Positions 36,850-47,039 of a stretch of 64,000 nucleotides of DNA are shown here, piece after piece. The stretch is from positions 620,001 to 684,000 of the forward strand of contig NZ_CP047958.1 in assembly GCF_014304815.1 (NCBI RefSeq). Reading direction: 5' to 3'. The translations under genes and the position numbers were made by a program. Source of the stretch: Synechococcus sp. MIT S9220 (GTDB lineage: Bacteria; Cyanobacteriota; Cyanobacteriia; PCC-6307; Cyanobiaceae). How positions within the stretch are numbered: the stretch's first letter is position 1; each line of letters opens with the position of its first letter. Under the pieces are notes generated by a model that had not been told where the DNA came from, searched no databases, and worked only from the letters and a program-made list of their open reading frames with translations.

Positions 36850-38085
36850 TCACTCTGCCTCCAATGTGCCGTTTTCCATTAACTGGCCGATCAGGTAAAG
36901 CGATCCTGCGATCACCGGGGCGGATGCGGGCCAACCCTGATCAAGCAGCTGATTGAGTGCATCCAGAGCAGTCTCAGCTGACTTCAGTTGTTGGGCCTGC
37001 AGCGGCAGCGCTGGCTTCAGTTGCCCCAAGCTCCAGCTGCGATGCCCAGGCACCGGAACAATCCAGGCCTCATCAAGAGGGCCGAGCAGCTGTTGAAGCA
37101 TCTCCGGTGCCTGTTTCTGCGCCTGGATCGCCAGGATCCAGATCTGCCGGCTGCCAGCGGATGACCAACCGCAGCGCTCTCGTGCTAGCTCGATGGCAGC
37201 AGGTGGATTGTGGGCTCCGTCCACCCGCAGCCTCATGCCCCTCCAGCGCATCCACTGCAAGCGCCCGGGCCAGCGTGCCGCTGCAAAACCTTCACGAATG
37301 GCTCGGCTTGAGATCACCTCATTGCGTGTGCTCATCCACTGCAGTGCAGCTGCAGCAACGGCCCCATTGCGTTTCTGCAAGGCCCCTGAAAGACCCAGGT
37401 TCCAGCTTTCATCCAGTGCATCGACCCACTGCAGGGTGCCTTGCACCTCGTTGACTCGTTGCTCGAGCACCGCAGATACCTCGGGTTCTTGGGTTGCACT
37501 GATCACATGGGCACCCTCACCAATGGCTGCGGCTTTCTCTGCTGCAATGGCTTGAAGGCTGGGGCCCAGATGCTCGCGATGGTCCATGCCGATCGACGCC
37601 ACTGCGATCAGAGGCCGCCAACTGTGGGCTGTGGTGGCATCCAGTCGGCCTCCCAGTCCTGCTTCCAGAACGAGCCAGTCGGGCCTCTGGGCTTCGAAGT
37701 GAATCAGCGCGCTGCAGATCAGTTGCTCGAATGGAGTGAGGCGGCATTGTTCGGTCAGTGGTTGCAACTGCTCGAGCGTCTGACGCAAGGCCGTGATCGA
37801 GATCAACTGGTTGTTGACGCGGATGCGTTCACACCAACTCACCAGATGGGGCGATGTGGTGAGGCCTGAGCACAAACCGGCTGCCATCAATCCGTAGTGG
37901 ATGAGGCAGGCGATGGACCCCTTGCCATTGGTGCCGACGACCTGAACGGCAGGAATCGACCGAGCCGGTTGATGTAGATGCTCCAGAGCGATCATCATCC
38001 TGTCCAGCGACAGGTCCATGCCACGGACGTCAAAGCCCGGCAACAGATCACTCAGTTCATGGGGGGGATTTCCCTGTGGCGTCAC
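36850..38085 (-). CDS. folC: folylpolyglutamate/dihydrofolate synthase
   Basis: A 411-residue Mur-ligase-fold enzyme from GTG 38085. The P-loop is VVGTNGKGSIACLIH, with TSPHLVSWCERIRVN, LVLEAGLGGRLDATTA and RVDGAHNPPAA further on. It adds glutamate to folates. The start immediately follows the argD stop, so the two genes are co-transcribed. Confidence 0.94.
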   Translation of the reverse strand: MTPQGNPPHELSDLLPGFDVRGMDLSLDRMMIALEHLHQPARSIPAVQVVGTNGKGSIACLIHYGLMAAGLCSGLTTSPHLVSWCERIRVNNQLISITALRQTLEQLQPLTEQCRLTPFEQLICSALIHFEAQRPDWLVLEAGLGGRLDATTAHSWRPLIAVASIGMDHREHLGPSLQAIAAEKAAAIGEGAHVISATQEPEVSAVLEQRVNEVQGTLQWVDALDESWNLGLSGALQKRNGAVAAAALQWMSTRNEVISSRAIREGFAAARWPGRLQWMRWRGMRLRVDGAHNPPAAIELARERCGWSSAGSRQIWILAIQAQKQAPEMLQQLLGPLDEAWIVPVPGHRSWSLGQLKPALPLQAQQLKSAETALDALNQLLDQGWPASAPVIAGSLYLIGQLMENGTLEAE

Positions 38086-39306
38086 TCAGCTCACACGGTT
38101 CAGGGCGCGTTCCAGGCGTGTGAGGAGGACCTGGATCTCTCGGGCATTGATCACCAGAGCGGGCACCATTCGCACCACCTGAGCACCGGCGGGCACCACC
38201 AGCAACTGCTCCTCCAGAGCTGCTTTCACAACGTCCACCGCAGTGATCCCGCAGTCTTCCTTGAAGACCAGGCCCTGAAGCAGCCCCCAACCACGCGATC
38301 CCTCTAAACAATTGGGGAAATGGTCCACGAGCCTGTTGAGTCCCTCATGCAGCTGGGCGCCCCGCTCGCGCACATTGCGCAGCAGATTGCGCCTTTCGAT
38401 TTCGCTGGCCACCGTCAGACAAGCCTGGCAAGCGAAAGGGTTGCCGCCGAAGGTGCTGGCGTGGTCGCCCGGTTCAAAAAGATCAGCGTTGTGGCGCACC
38501 ATCAGCGCGCCGACGGCATGTCCGCCTCCTAGGCCTTTGGCCAGGGTGAGGGCATCGGGACGAACACCGAGCTGCTCATAACCCCAGAGCGTGCCGGTGC
38601 GGCCCATCCCCACCTGCACTTCATCGAAGATCAGCAGGATGTTGCGTTGATCGCAGTGCTCACGGATCGCCTGCATCACCTCGGGATCACCGGGATTCAC
38701 GCCTCCTTCGCCTTGAAGAGGCTCGATCAGCACCGCGGCCACGCGTGGACCGTTCTGTTCCAGGCGCTCGAGCAGCTGTTCGAAATCCGCGAGATCGTTG
38801 TATCGGAAGAATTCGAAGCCTTCCACCATGGGTTCAAAACCTTGGTGGTATCTGGGTTGTCCTGTGGCGCTGACCGCGGCCAGCGTGCGTCCATGGAAGC
38901 TGGCCGCAGCAGTGATGATCACCGGCCGTTCAATTCCCCGGCGCAGATGACCATGTTTGCGGGCCAGTTTGATCGCCGCTTCGTTGGCTTCAGCCCCTGA
39001 ATTGCAGAAAAACACACTGTCTGCGCAGCTGTTATTCACCAGCCACTTGGCCAGCGCTTCCTGCTCTGGAATTCGGTAGAGATTGGAAACGTGCTGCAGC
39101 TTGCGCAGCTGCCCGGTGAGAGCCTTGCGCATCGCTCTGTTGCTGTGCCCCAGAGTGCAGGTGGCAATGCCGGCAACGGCATCGAGGTGGCGACGGCTTT
39201 TGTCATCCCAGACCCAACAACCCTTGCCGCGCTGGAGGGAGAGCGCGAAGCGGTTGTAGGTACCCATCACCGCATCGGAAGGGGGCACTGGCGCTGGCTC
39301 CACCAT
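38086..39306 (-). CDS. argD: acetylornithine aminotransferase
   Basis: A 406-residue class III PLP aminotransferase from ATG 39306. Visible are VWDDKSRRHLDAVAGIATCT, NSGAEANEAAIKLARK, IFDEVQVGMGRTG and the PLP lysine in LTLAKGLGGGHAVGALM. It makes N-acetylornithine in arginine synthesis and may also serve lysine synthesis. It is followed directly by folC. Confidence 0.93.
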   Translation of the reverse strand: MVEPAPVPPSDAVMGTYNRFALSLQRGKGCWVWDDKSRRHLDAVAGIATCTLGHSNRAMRKALTGQLRKLQHVSNLYRIPEQEALAKWLVNNSCADSVFFCNSGAEANEAAIKLARKHGHLRRGIERPVIITAAASFHGRTLAAVSATGQPRYHQGFEPMVEGFEFFRYNDLADFEQLLERLEQNGPRVAAVLIEPLQGEGGVNPGDPEVMQAIREHCDQRNILLIFDEVQVGMGRTGTLWGYEQLGVRPDALTLAKGLGGGHAVGALMVRHNADLFEPGDHASTFGGNPFACQACLTVASEIERRNLLRNVRERGAQLHEGLNRLVDHFPNCLEGSRGWGLLQGLVFKEDCGITAVDVVKAALEEQLLVVPAGAQVVRMVPALVINAREIQVLLTRLERALNRVS

Positions 39307-39418
39307 GGATCGTTCAGGGTTGTTGCCCGGAGGACATCAATGACTCACGCATTCTCTCGCAGAGTCCTGCCGCGTTAGCAGTGATCAGATCAATCCTGTC
39401 GGAGACCTTGAGGATCAA

Positions 39419-39500
39419 TAGGAGCGGTCGGACTTGAACCGACAAACCCGAAGGCGGCGCATTTTGAGTGCGCTGCGTCTACCAATTCCGCCACGCTCCC
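39419..39500 (-). tRNA. tRNA-Leu (CAA)
   Basis: An 82-base class II tRNA on the minus strand. Acceptor GGGAGCG pairs with CGCTCCT (one G-U) and A is the discriminator. The anticodon stem GCGCA/TGCGC with loop CTCAAAA gives CAA. Variable arm: CCTTCGGG; T arm: GTCGGTTCAAGTCCGAC. Confidence 0.94.
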
Positions 39501-39538
39501 ACTTTTTCACTTTAGGCGATGCAGTTCAGAGCAGCGTC

Positions 39539-40837
39539 TTAGGAACAGTGACGTTCCAACTTCGCACCGCTGGCCGTGAGTTTCGCTTCAATGTCGGCGT
39601 AGCCCCGGTCGAGGTGGTTCAGACCACTCACTTGCGTTCTGCCCTTGGCCACCAGGCCTGCAAGCACCATGGCGGCTGAGGCGCGCAGATCGGTTCCATT
39701 CACAGGAGCTCCACTGAGGGAGGGAACACCTTCGACGACAGCGGCGTTGCCTTGAACACGGATGGCTGCACCCATGCGCTGCAGCTCCGCGACATGCTGC
39801 ATGCGGTTCTCGTAGATCTTTTCAGTGATCACGCTGGTGCCTTGGGCTGTCGCCAGCAAGGCCATGAATGGTGCCTGCAGATCGGTTGGGAAACCTGGGA
39901 AAGGCTGGGTGGTGATGTCAATGCCTTTGATGGTGCCTGGGGTGATGACGATGCCATCGCCATCGAACTCGAGAACGCAACCACAGTCGCGCAATTTCTG
40001 AAGCACCGAGTTGAGGTGATCAGGAACAACTGGGGCGATGCGCAGTGTTGAGCGCGTGATTGCGGCAGCCAGCAGGAAGGTGCCTGCTTCGATCCTGTCG
40101 GGAATCACCGTGTAGTCGCAACCGTGCAGCCGCTCCACGCCTTCAACGGTGATGGATGGACCGCCGGCTCCGCTGATGCGAGCTCCCATGGCATTCAGTA
40201 GGTTGGCGAGGTCCTGAACCTCAGGCTCCTGCGCTGCGTTCTCAATCACGCTGGTGCCTTTTGCCAGGCTTGCAGCCATCAGGATCGTTTCCGTGGCGCC
40301 GACGCTCGGGCAGTCGAGAACAATCGAGGCCCCTTTCAGACGTTTGCGATCGCCAGGAACCGTGGCCGAGACCACGCCATGTTCAACAGTCACCACGGCT
40401 CCAAGTGCTTTCAGTCCGCGGATGTGCTCCACCACAGGGCGTGCACCAATGCGACAGCCACCAGGTAGAGGAACCTTGGCGTGGCCCATGCGAGCGAGAA
40501 TTGAACCGATTGCGAAGAAGCTGGCTCTGAGCCCGTTGACGAGTTCGTAGGGCGGTTCTGCGCTGGTGAGGTCGGAAGCCTGAAGTTGGATGGTTTCACT
40601 GCTGCGCCGGACCTTTACTCCCATGGAAACCAGGATGCTCTCCATGCCATCGATATCAGTCAGAGGAGGCACGTTGCTGAGGGTCAGCGTGTCTTCCGTC
40701 AGTAGGGCAGCTGTCATCAGCACCAGGGCGGAATTTTTGGCGCCGCTCACTCGGAGCTCGCCTTGCAGTCTGTTGCCGCCTTGGATCTCAAGATGGGGCT
40801 TGAGATTGTCTTGAGACGCGGGCGCCGCGGCTGTCAT
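39539..40837 (-). CDS. murA: UDP-N-acetylglucosamine 1-carboxyvinyltransferase
   Basis: A 432-residue EPSP-synthase-fold enzyme from ATG 40837. [19 protein letters not shown] carries the substrate Lys, and the PEP-reactive Cys is Cys128 in [15 protein letters not shown], the fosfomycin target. It performs the first committed step of peptidoglycan synthesis. It stands alone between two tRNA-Leu genes. Confidence 0.97.
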   Translation of the reverse strand: MTAAAPASQDNLKPHLEIQGGNRLQGELRVSGAKNSALVLMTAALLTEDTLTLSNVPPLTDIDGMESILVSMGVKVRRSSETIQLQASDLTSAEPPYELVNGLRASFFAIGSILARMGHAKVPLPGGCRIGARPVVEHIRGLKALGAVVTVEHGVVSATVPGDRKRLKGASIVLDCPSVGATETILMAASLAKGTSVIENAAQEPEVQDLANLLNAMGARISGAGGPSITVEGVERLHGCDYTVIPDRIEAGTFLLAAAITRSTLRIAPVVPDHLNSVLQKLRDCGCVLEFDGDGIVITPGTIKGIDITTQPFPGFPTDLQAPFMALLATAQGTSVITEKIYENRMQHVAELQRMGAAIRVQGNAAVVEGVPSLSGAPVNGTDLRASAAMVLAGLVAKGRTQVSGLNHLDRGYADIEAKLTASGAKLERHCS

Positions 40838-40884
40838 CCCTGTTATTTCCTGCCGAATTATTATTTTGACGGCTACGCCTGAGA

Positions 40885-40896
40885 CCGTCTAGACGG
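40885..40896. promoter_or_regulatory. perfect 12-bp palindrome upstream of murA
   Basis: CCGTCTAGACGG lies about 48 bases upstream of the murA start and 86 bases before tRNA-Leu(CAG). A second small hairpin (GTCGC-TTA-GCGAC) lies closer to the tRNA, near 40964. Either could be an operator or a processing structure; no factor is recognised. Confidence 0.3.
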
Positions 40897-40981
40897 CCGG
40901 CCTCCAAACTGTCTTGACGTTCGAAGCAACAGCTGAGTGCCGATGTCGTATGTTTCAAGGGTCGCTTAGCGACACACGCCA

Positions 40982-41065
40982 GCGGATGTGGCGGAATTGG
41001 TAGACGCGCTAGTTTCAGGTACTAGTGGCAGCAATGTCGTGGGAGTTCAAGTCTCCCCATCCGCA
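40982..41065 (+). tRNA. tRNA-Leu (CAG)
   Basis: An 84-base class II tRNA. Acceptor GCGGATG pairs with CATCCGC and A is the discriminator. The anticodon stem CTAGT/ACTAG with loop TTCAGGT gives CAG. T arm: GGGAGTTCAAGTCTCCC. It is followed by a gene-poor stretch and then the AT-rich polysaccharide island, so it may mark an integration point. Confidence 0.95.
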
Positions 41066-41351
41066 TAACGAATGATCAAGAAACCTGATCAGTAGTGAAG
41101 AGTTGTATCCGTTAATCACTGGGGGCAGGTGGTGGCTTATTGAGAAACAGAGGTGGCCCTCTTACCAGTTAATTAATGGTCATTCATGTCCCTGGATGTG
41201 GTGCTTAGTGGACGCGATAGTGAAGCGTCTTGAGCTGTCTTTGAGCGCCTTGCTTGTTCATCAGTAGTCATGCCTGGTCGCAACTCCTGCCTGATCGGGA
41301 TCAAGTGACGACAGCTACATAGCCTGGGCTTATCATTTGGCCTTATTGGAT

Positions 41352-41591
41352 ATGCCTCGTCTGCCCGTGTCCAAGTCATTGGTTGTCTTGGGTGGTGTTG
41401 TGTCCTTGGTTCAGATGGGCTGGCCGCTTGGCCCCATCAGTGAGCAGTCCAGGAGATGGAACGTGCGTGTGGATGACGTTGTTGAGTACAACGAGAAGGC
41501 ATGGATGACATGGACAGAATCTGATCGTACGGCTGATGCTGTTCTTAACTCCAACGGGCAGCTAACAGAAAAGGCAACAAGCTGGGCGTAA
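41352..41591 (+). CDS. small exported hypothetical protein
   Basis: Seventy-nine residues from ATG 41352. The N-terminus (MPRLPVSKSLVVLGGVVSLV) looks like a signal peptide or anchor. The rest is polar with RRWNVRVDDVVEYNEKAWMT and DRTADAVLNSNGQLTE. No family is recognised. About 290 bases on the tRNA side and 250 bases on the other side are without genes. Moderate support only. Confidence 0.4.
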   Translation: MPRLPVSKSLVVLGGVVSLVQMGWPLGPISEQSRRWNVRVDDVVEYNEKAWMTWTESDRTADAVLNSNGQLTEKATSWA

Positions 41592-41841
41592 ATACAGATA
41601 CGGATTCGTAACACACCTAATGATTGATACTCAAAGGCCTCAATCAGATCTCAGTTCCTGTCATCTAGTGATGCAGGCTAGTGGGAGGATCTGCCCCCAG
41701 GCAATCCCGGGACTACGCCCCACCTGATGGTGCTGAATGACCCATACCAGGTCCTATTTTTACCCAGGCGGTAAAGCAAAGGGGGCGGATTGACTGGCTG
41801 ATATCCACGTATCCCATCATAAATTTATCCCAAAATCCAGT

Positions 41842-43341
41842 CTATAAAATGTTTCCGCTAAGGTTTTGTTTTGACTTATATTCACTTAGCTTTGTTGTTA
41901 GAAAATTGAGCGCAAAGCTTACAATTATCCAAGGAAGTATGACCTTGAAAAGGGTCAAAATATCTCCGATCCATGATGCACCAGTTCCAATGACGAATAA
42001 AATACCTGCTGGCAATGGCCACAAAAAAGGATATGTTGACGTTAAAAACAAAGTTCCTGTCCATATTAACATAATGAACATCGCAAAAATAATATTGAAA
42101 AAGATAATTCCAGAAAACCCTCCTGCAACTAAGGGCTCTAAAAAAGGTGTTTCCATCATGTCGATTACCCAATTATCCTGAACTGACTTGGAAACTCCTG
42201 GGATGTTTTTTCCATTTTTCCCTACTGCTAACCAATCACCAATTAATTTTTCAGAGCGTTGATCACCCCAGGCTTTAAAATAAGGCTTTAGGAAGCCTGG
42301 AAGAGGTTTGTAAAATTCGACTAATATCCAGTTAAAATTATGCCAGCTTGGATTTCTATTCTGAATACCAAGGGGCACAGACAATGCTGCAGCACCCGCT
42401 TTATTATAAGAGAGGTCAGCTACTGCCGAGGAAAACAAATTATGGGGTTGTATACCAGTTAGAAAAGCATGAGCTGACCCTAGGAAGTAATCAGATTTGC
42501 TCTCAAATTGACTTGGAGAAAGTCTTGTGTATCTTAGCCCTGAAGGAATAGAATAACCAACAAAAAGTAATAAAACTAAGATCAAAACAATCCTCTTATT
42601 TCTGAATTTTGCCAATAGGATAGATCCGTAAAAAGTCACCGCAAGTAAGCTCAAAAATCGTTGCCTAAGCGCAAGAAATGCCAATAACTGAAGTATCGCA
42701 ACTATAGTAAAAATTTTAAAGTTTTTTCTAGTGCTTTTGGATTGGGCGATTCCTTCAATATTTTTCCAACCTGAAAAGATCAGTGGACATGCTTCAACTA
42801 AAAATATACCTTTACCGAACCAACGTATTATCGGCGGGATTGTTTTGTACCACGCCCCATCGTTAGCAGTTATTGTTCCTATTACTGGAGATATCCAAAT
42901 GGCTAGTCCCAGTATCAAAGCACTGACGCCAATGAGAGCTAAGGGCGGATAATTTTCTTCTTTTCCTTCAAACAATGAAACTCGAATTTGATTTGACTTT
43001 ATCTTCCACAAAGCCAAGCTAATTATCAATAAAAATGCTAATAATGAAATATACCCAATAATTCCGGCCAGCATCCCCTGTGCAAAAAATAATTTATCAA
43101 TGACCCATGGGTAAAGATTCTGGTGATCACTCTTTATGAATATAGGGAAAATATTGATTGGACCAAAGAATAAGAGCCAGTGAATTTGAATAGCGACGAT
43201 AACTGGAAGTAGCCTACTGTTTCTAACAGCTTTACCTAAGAAAGATGTTTTGTTTTTCCAGGAAAAGTAAAATCCTATGTTGGCGCTGACGCTTACTAAA
43301 ATATATAATAGTGACAGCCAGTTTTCAGCAAAGTAGGACAT
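41842..43341 (-). CDS. Wzy-like polysaccharide polymerase (membrane protein)
   Basis: About 499 residues from ATG 43341, which lies just after the flippase stop; a TTG at 43398 would overlap that gene. Around ten to twelve hydrophobic helices are seen, with a long hydrophilic loop in the second half (about 270-410) containing RYTRLSPSQFESKSDYFLG and RNPSWHNFNWILVEFYKP. Many helices plus one large periplasmic loop is the usual layout of O-antigen/EPS polymerases, which diverge too far for motif assignment. The position in a run with a flippase and glycosyltransferases supports it. Confidence 0.65.
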   Translation of the reverse strand: MSYFAENWLSLLYILVSVSANIGFYFSWKNKTSFLGKAVRNSRLLPVIVAIQIHWLLFFGPINIFPIFIKSDHQNLYPWVIDKLFFAQGMLAGIIGYISLLAFLLIISLALWKIKSNQIRVSLFEGKEENYPPLALIGVSALILGLAIWISPVIGTITANDGAWYKTIPPIIRWFGKGIFLVEACPLIFSGWKNIEGIAQSKSTRKNFKIFTIVAILQLLAFLALRQRFLSLLAVTFYGSILLAKFRNKRIVLILVLLLFVGYSIPSGLRYTRLSPSQFESKSDYFLGSAHAFLTGIQPHNLFSSAVADLSYNKAGAAALSVPLGIQNRNPSWHNFNWILVEFYKPLPGFLKPYFKAWGDQRSEKLIGDWLAVGKNGKNIPGVSKSVQDNWVIDMMETPFLEPLVAGGFSGIIFFNIIFAMFIMLIWTGTLFLTSTYPFLWPLPAGILFVIGTGASWIGDILTLFKVILPWIIVSFALNFLTTKLSEYKSKQNLSGNIL

Positions 43342-43352
43342 AAAGTTTATTG

Positions 43353-44594
43353 TTAGAGCTGAAAAATTGAGGATGTACTTATATATTTGACTCTGCAAAT
43401 AAGCATGGTAACTTCTGAAGTAAGCAGAATCAAAGAGAAGCCTATAGGCGTGTTTGGCTCAAGTATTGCTAACAATGACCACACTACCATGAGAGGGATC
43501 CAGTTATCTATAAGGCTTGGCACTAATTGATTCAGAGACCTCAGTAAAGTCGCTATGGGTTGTTGTAATTGTCGCAAGAACTGAACTAACAGTAGACAAA
43601 TAAAAAGCAGCATATCCAAAGGATATTGTTTTCCCATCCATGCTGGATAAACTATTGGGAATGAAAAAACCATTGCTGGTATCAGTAAGACTATGTATGT
43701 CTGCGTATTTTTAGATACTCTCCAGCAAGATGCAATTTTATCCTTCGAGCGTAACATTTCGGGGTATTTAGGTTCCATTAATGCATTGCTGAATTGACCC
43801 AAAAATCCTGCAGCAGTTCGATGAGTGCTAAATATTGCCAAGGCTGATTGACTCACTAATGTTGCCATGACTAGTGAGATACTATTTTGCAGGACAGGAG
43901 TAGGAAGTTGAGATGGACAAAGTATTAAGGTTCGGCTAAGTAGCTTTTTACTAGTCCAATCAGAGATCTCATTTGCTTTCCAGATTTGCTTCTGAGGAAA
44001 TAGTCTTGTAAGCAGTGCAAACTGAAGTAATCCTTGAAGAATTCTGATGAAGCTAGCAATCACCAAGGCTACACCTAGACTTTTCCCTAAAAGAATGGAC
44101 AAATATGCAGGAAGAAAAAGAAAACTTTGATCAAGTGCTCCCAATACAAAACTTAAGTTCAGTTGACTGTCGCTAAATAGTCTTTTACTCATTGCTCCAG
44201 TTATTGGACTAATTATTAGCCGTATAGACGCATAGATAACAATTATCCAATTATTGATTGAATGTTTTTGAATCAATAGCAAAGGCACTAATAAAATCAG
44301 TAATAAACTAATGTAAAGTGAGGCTTTGGCTGATGACAAGTAAATCTCATTTCGAGTTCTTTTGTCTGGCTCCTTGAGTAATTCATATCCAGCTATATCT
44401 GCAAGAATGCTTGGAAATGCCAGTAATAAATTAATTCCAGCTTCAATAGCGAGAAGTTCACCTAAAAGTGATGGGGACCAGCTTCTTCCAACCAAGCCAA
44501 GAAATAAAATGCTTTGTGCAGAGTTGAAAATTACTGTGGTTAAGTTAACAATAGAAGTATTTAAGTCTCTGAACCAAGAGAATAGGCTTTTCAT
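43353..44594 (-). CDS. Wzx-like polysaccharide flippase
   Basis: A 413-residue protein with about twelve hydrophobic helices spread over the whole length and short polar loops. The N-terminal half is like MOP-superfamily exporters (FNSAQSILFLGLVGRSWSPS), with HRTAAGFLGQFSNALMEPKY at mid-length. It would move lipid-linked repeat units across the inner membrane. It starts four bases after the end of the glycosyltransferase gene upstream in transcription. Confidence 0.7.
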   Translation of the reverse strand: MKSLFSWFRDLNTSIVNLTTVIFNSAQSILFLGLVGRSWSPSLLGELLAIEAGINLLLAFPSILADIAGYELLKEPDKRTRNEIYLSSAKASLYISLLLILLVPLLLIQKHSINNWIIVIYASIRLIISPITGAMSKRLFSDSQLNLSFVLGALDQSFLFLPAYLSILLGKSLGVALVIASFIRILQGLLQFALLTRLFPQKQIWKANEISDWTSKKLLSRTLILCPSQLPTPVLQNSISLVMATLVSQSALAIFSTHRTAAGFLGQFSNALMEPKYPEMLRSKDKIASCWRVSKNTQTYIVLLIPAMVFSFPIVYPAWMGKQYPLDMLLFICLLLVQFLRQLQQPIATLLRSLNQLVPSLIDNWIPLMVVWSLLAILEPNTPIGFSLILLTSEVTMLICRVKYISTSSIFQL

Positions 44595-44598
44595 CTTG

Positions 44599-45771
44599 CT
44601 ACAAATGTTTGATTCTTTCTATGAGAATGTTTGGGAAGTCCTCTGTTTTAGGTAGAAGTGATATATCAAATAACGCCTGAGAGTTTTTTCCTCTCTTTGC
44701 CGCGAGCAGGCAAGATCTCAATTGTGTATATGAACCAGGGCTAAAGCTTTTAATAGGTGCCCCTAATTCGCTTAAATCTTTAACGCAGCCAGCGAGACTA
44801 GACGCTACAACATTGCACCTCATTGCCAAAGCTTCGTTAATTACTAAGCCCCATGTTTCCTTATCGTTAGAGGGCAAAATTAGTGTATCACTTGCTGCAT
44901 ATGCTTGGCAAATTTTTGACTGATTCATGAATCCCAGATGATGAAAATTGTGCCCCAGTACTTGATTCATTCGTCTTAACCACTCTCTCTCGAGCGGACC
45001 AGCGCCAACACTAATAAAATGAACGTTATTTTCTTGTAGTTCTTGGCAGTTGCAAAATGCTTTTGGTATGCAGAAAATATCTTTTTCTTTACTGTATCTG
45101 CCTGCATAGATGAAAACCATTGCATCATAGTTAATGCCTAGCAATTGCCTTAATTCTGTTCTGTACTTGTGATATTTTTTGGACTCATGTTGCAGTAAAT
45201 TTGTGTCAGGAGAGTAATTGACTATTTGAAGCCTATTGCATTTAACCCCCCTTTTTTCACAATGAATTCTGCCATGCGATGTGATTGGGAAAATGCACTT
45301 TGACTTGCTATATAGAGAACGAAGAAGAAGATCTCTGAAGAAACTTATAAGCCAGTTCCTTTGTTTAACCTGGTCCGTGGCTTCTGTTCTGATAAATATA
45401 TTCTTACCGGTCCAGCCGCATATAATTCCTGCTAGAAGTGTTAATGCAGGTGCGTGGTTAAAGAATAGGATAGCACTGGGCGTGTATGTATTTATTTTTT
45501 TGAGTAGTCTCGGCAAATGAGAAAGCCCTCTCAATCCTTCGACCTTCGTTAGTGGCTTATCCGTTAAAAACTCATAGTCAAAACCTTTTAGAATTTGATT
45601 ATCCCATTCAAGCTCTACACCAAACCCAGGATCTATAGCTTTACTCGCTTTTTGTTTAAATGCATTCTGAGGGCTGATATATAATACTTTGGTGTCAACT
45701 GACTTGCTGATCAGTCTTAGTTGTGGAGATACGTATTGGATTGGATGTGTACTAACAACTAGTAATTTCAC
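44599..45771 (-). CDS. glycosyltransferase family 4 (second of a tandem pair)
   Basis: The protein has 390 residues from GTG 45771, where GTGA overlaps the stop of the upstream gene by four bases; a GTG at 45846 would give a 79-base overlap and a non-conserved head. It starts VKLLVVSTHPIQYVSPQLRL. The C-terminal domain has YAGRYSKEKDI, a GAGPLEREW element and the ETWGLVINEALAMRCNVVAS motif (E-x7-E type). Several blocks are shared with the neighbouring transferase, so the two are paralogues. Confidence 0.78.
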   Translation of the reverse strand: MKLLVVSTHPIQYVSPQLRLISKSVDTKVLYISPQNAFKQKASKAIDPGFGVELEWDNQILKGFDYEFLTDKPLTKVEGLRGLSHLPRLLKKINTYTPSAILFFNHAPALTLLAGIICGWTGKNIFIRTEATDQVKQRNWLISFFRDLLLRSLYSKSKCIFPITSHGRIHCEKRGVKCNRLQIVNYSPDTNLLQHESKKYHKYRTELRQLLGINYDAMVFIYAGRYSKEKDIFCIPKAFCNCQELQENNVHFISVGAGPLEREWLRRMNQVLGHNFHHLGFMNQSKICQAYAASDTLILPSNDKETWGLVINEALAMRCNVVASSLAGCVKDLSELGAPIKSFSPGSYTQLRSCLLAAKRGKNSQALFDISLLPKTEDFPNILIERIKHL

Positions 45772-46940
45772 TGGATGATATCCAAAACTGCTGTTGTCAG
45801 ATCTGATATGAATGGTGTTGGTTGATTTCTTTTTGTCCAAGGCCACATTGCTAATGCCTCTTTAAGTTTTGCTGCAAGCATTCTGCTTTGTCCAGCTGGA
45901 AAGACCCATCCAGCGGAACTAGATGAGACCAGGTCATGACGACATCCAACGTTATCGCTCACTATTACTTTAACCCCTTGGCTTAGTGCTTCGTTCACTA
46001 CAAGACCCCACACCTCACCTTGTACTGAAGGCAAAATAAGTAGGTCAATCAATTGATAGAAAGCAGGCATTTCTGTTTGATTAAGAAACCCTTCGCTTTG
46101 ACATTGTATGCAAGCTTTCTTGCATTGGCTCATGAACTCACTGAACAAAGGCCCTGTTCCTGCAGTTTTAATACGGATCATATTTCTTTCTTTTATTGAT
46201 AGATGCGTTATCGCTTCAATTATCGTTAGCGGGTCTTTCACTGGAGTAAATTTTCCTACAAAGCCAATATTTATAATGTCTTTTCTGTCGTACTGCATAT
46301 CATTCTTGTAAGTCAAATTCTTTATCGGCTTGATAACTTTTTTGTCTACCGCATAGACTGCAGTGCTTAACTTTTGGGGGCATACTCCTAGCCTTATGTA
46401 GTGGTCATACGACTCACTGCCTATAGGGAAAAAGTGATATACAAATTTATAATAAAAGCTTAGTATTATATCTCTTGCAAGGCCTTTGGGTTTGCTTCTT
46501 TGGAGAGCGCTATCTGATGTATCAGCTCGTAATAGTATTTTCTTTTTCGCTAAAATAAGCATTAATGAACAGGCTGCGATATAGAAGGGTGAATATGCAA
46601 AAATAAAAACATAATCTGGATCGTATTTAATAATTTGCAGGCATGTTTTAATTGCTAATCCAAGAGAGCCAATTTGATTTAAGTCAGTCAAGCTTTTTCT
46701 GGATGATGTATACCATTGGTAGCCTTCAAGTATATTGCAATCCCACTTAATGCTTATGCCAAAATCTGGATCATACGATTTCCCTTGTGCGCCATGTAGG
46801 CATCCAAAAAATACCTTGCTTTCGATTTTAGATAATTCCCCTAGCTCCCTAAAAAATGGAGCAAAATATTGAACTGGATGAGTACACAAAATAGCCACCT
46901 TTTTGCTTCTGGCCTCTGAGTTTGATCTCGATCTTTTCAT
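45768..46940 (-). CDS. glycosyltransferase family 4 (first of a tandem pair)
   Basis: The protein has 390 residues from ATG 46940; the frame is open to 47018 (first M of a longer form). Near the N-terminus KKVAILCTHPVQYFAPFFRE parallels the neighbour. The C-terminal domain has FVGKFTPVKDPLTIIEAI, AGTGPLFSEF and GEVWGLVVNEALSQGVKVIV. Shared blocks (THPxQY, DPxFGxxxxWDxxIL, WGLVxNEAL, GCxxDL) indicate tandem duplication. It probably adds a sugar to the EPS repeat unit. Confidence 0.78.
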   Translation of the reverse strand: MKRSRSNSEARSKKVAILCTHPVQYFAPFFRELGELSKIESKVFFGCLHGAQGKSYDPDFGISIKWDCNILEGYQWYTSSRKSLTDLNQIGSLGLAIKTCLQIIKYDPDYVFIFAYSPFYIAACSLMLILAKKKILLRADTSDSALQRSKPKGLARDIILSFYYKFVYHFFPIGSESYDHYIRLGVCPQKLSTAVYAVDKKVIKPIKNLTYKNDMQYDRKDIINIGFVGKFTPVKDPLTIIEAITHLSIKERNMIRIKTAGTGPLFSEFMSQCKKACIQCQSEGFLNQTEMPAFYQLIDLLILPSVQGEVWGLVVNEALSQGVKVIVSDNVGCRHDLVSSSSAGWVFPAGQSRMLAAKLKEALAMWPWTKRNQPTPFISDLTTAVLDIIQ

Positions 46941-47039
46941 TGTTATGTCAACTTCAATTAGTTTGAGTTTTTCATTGGTCCTGTGCAAGTGAGCTGCATA
47001 TCCATAGCAATATAACATTGCCGATACATACTCTGGTTC

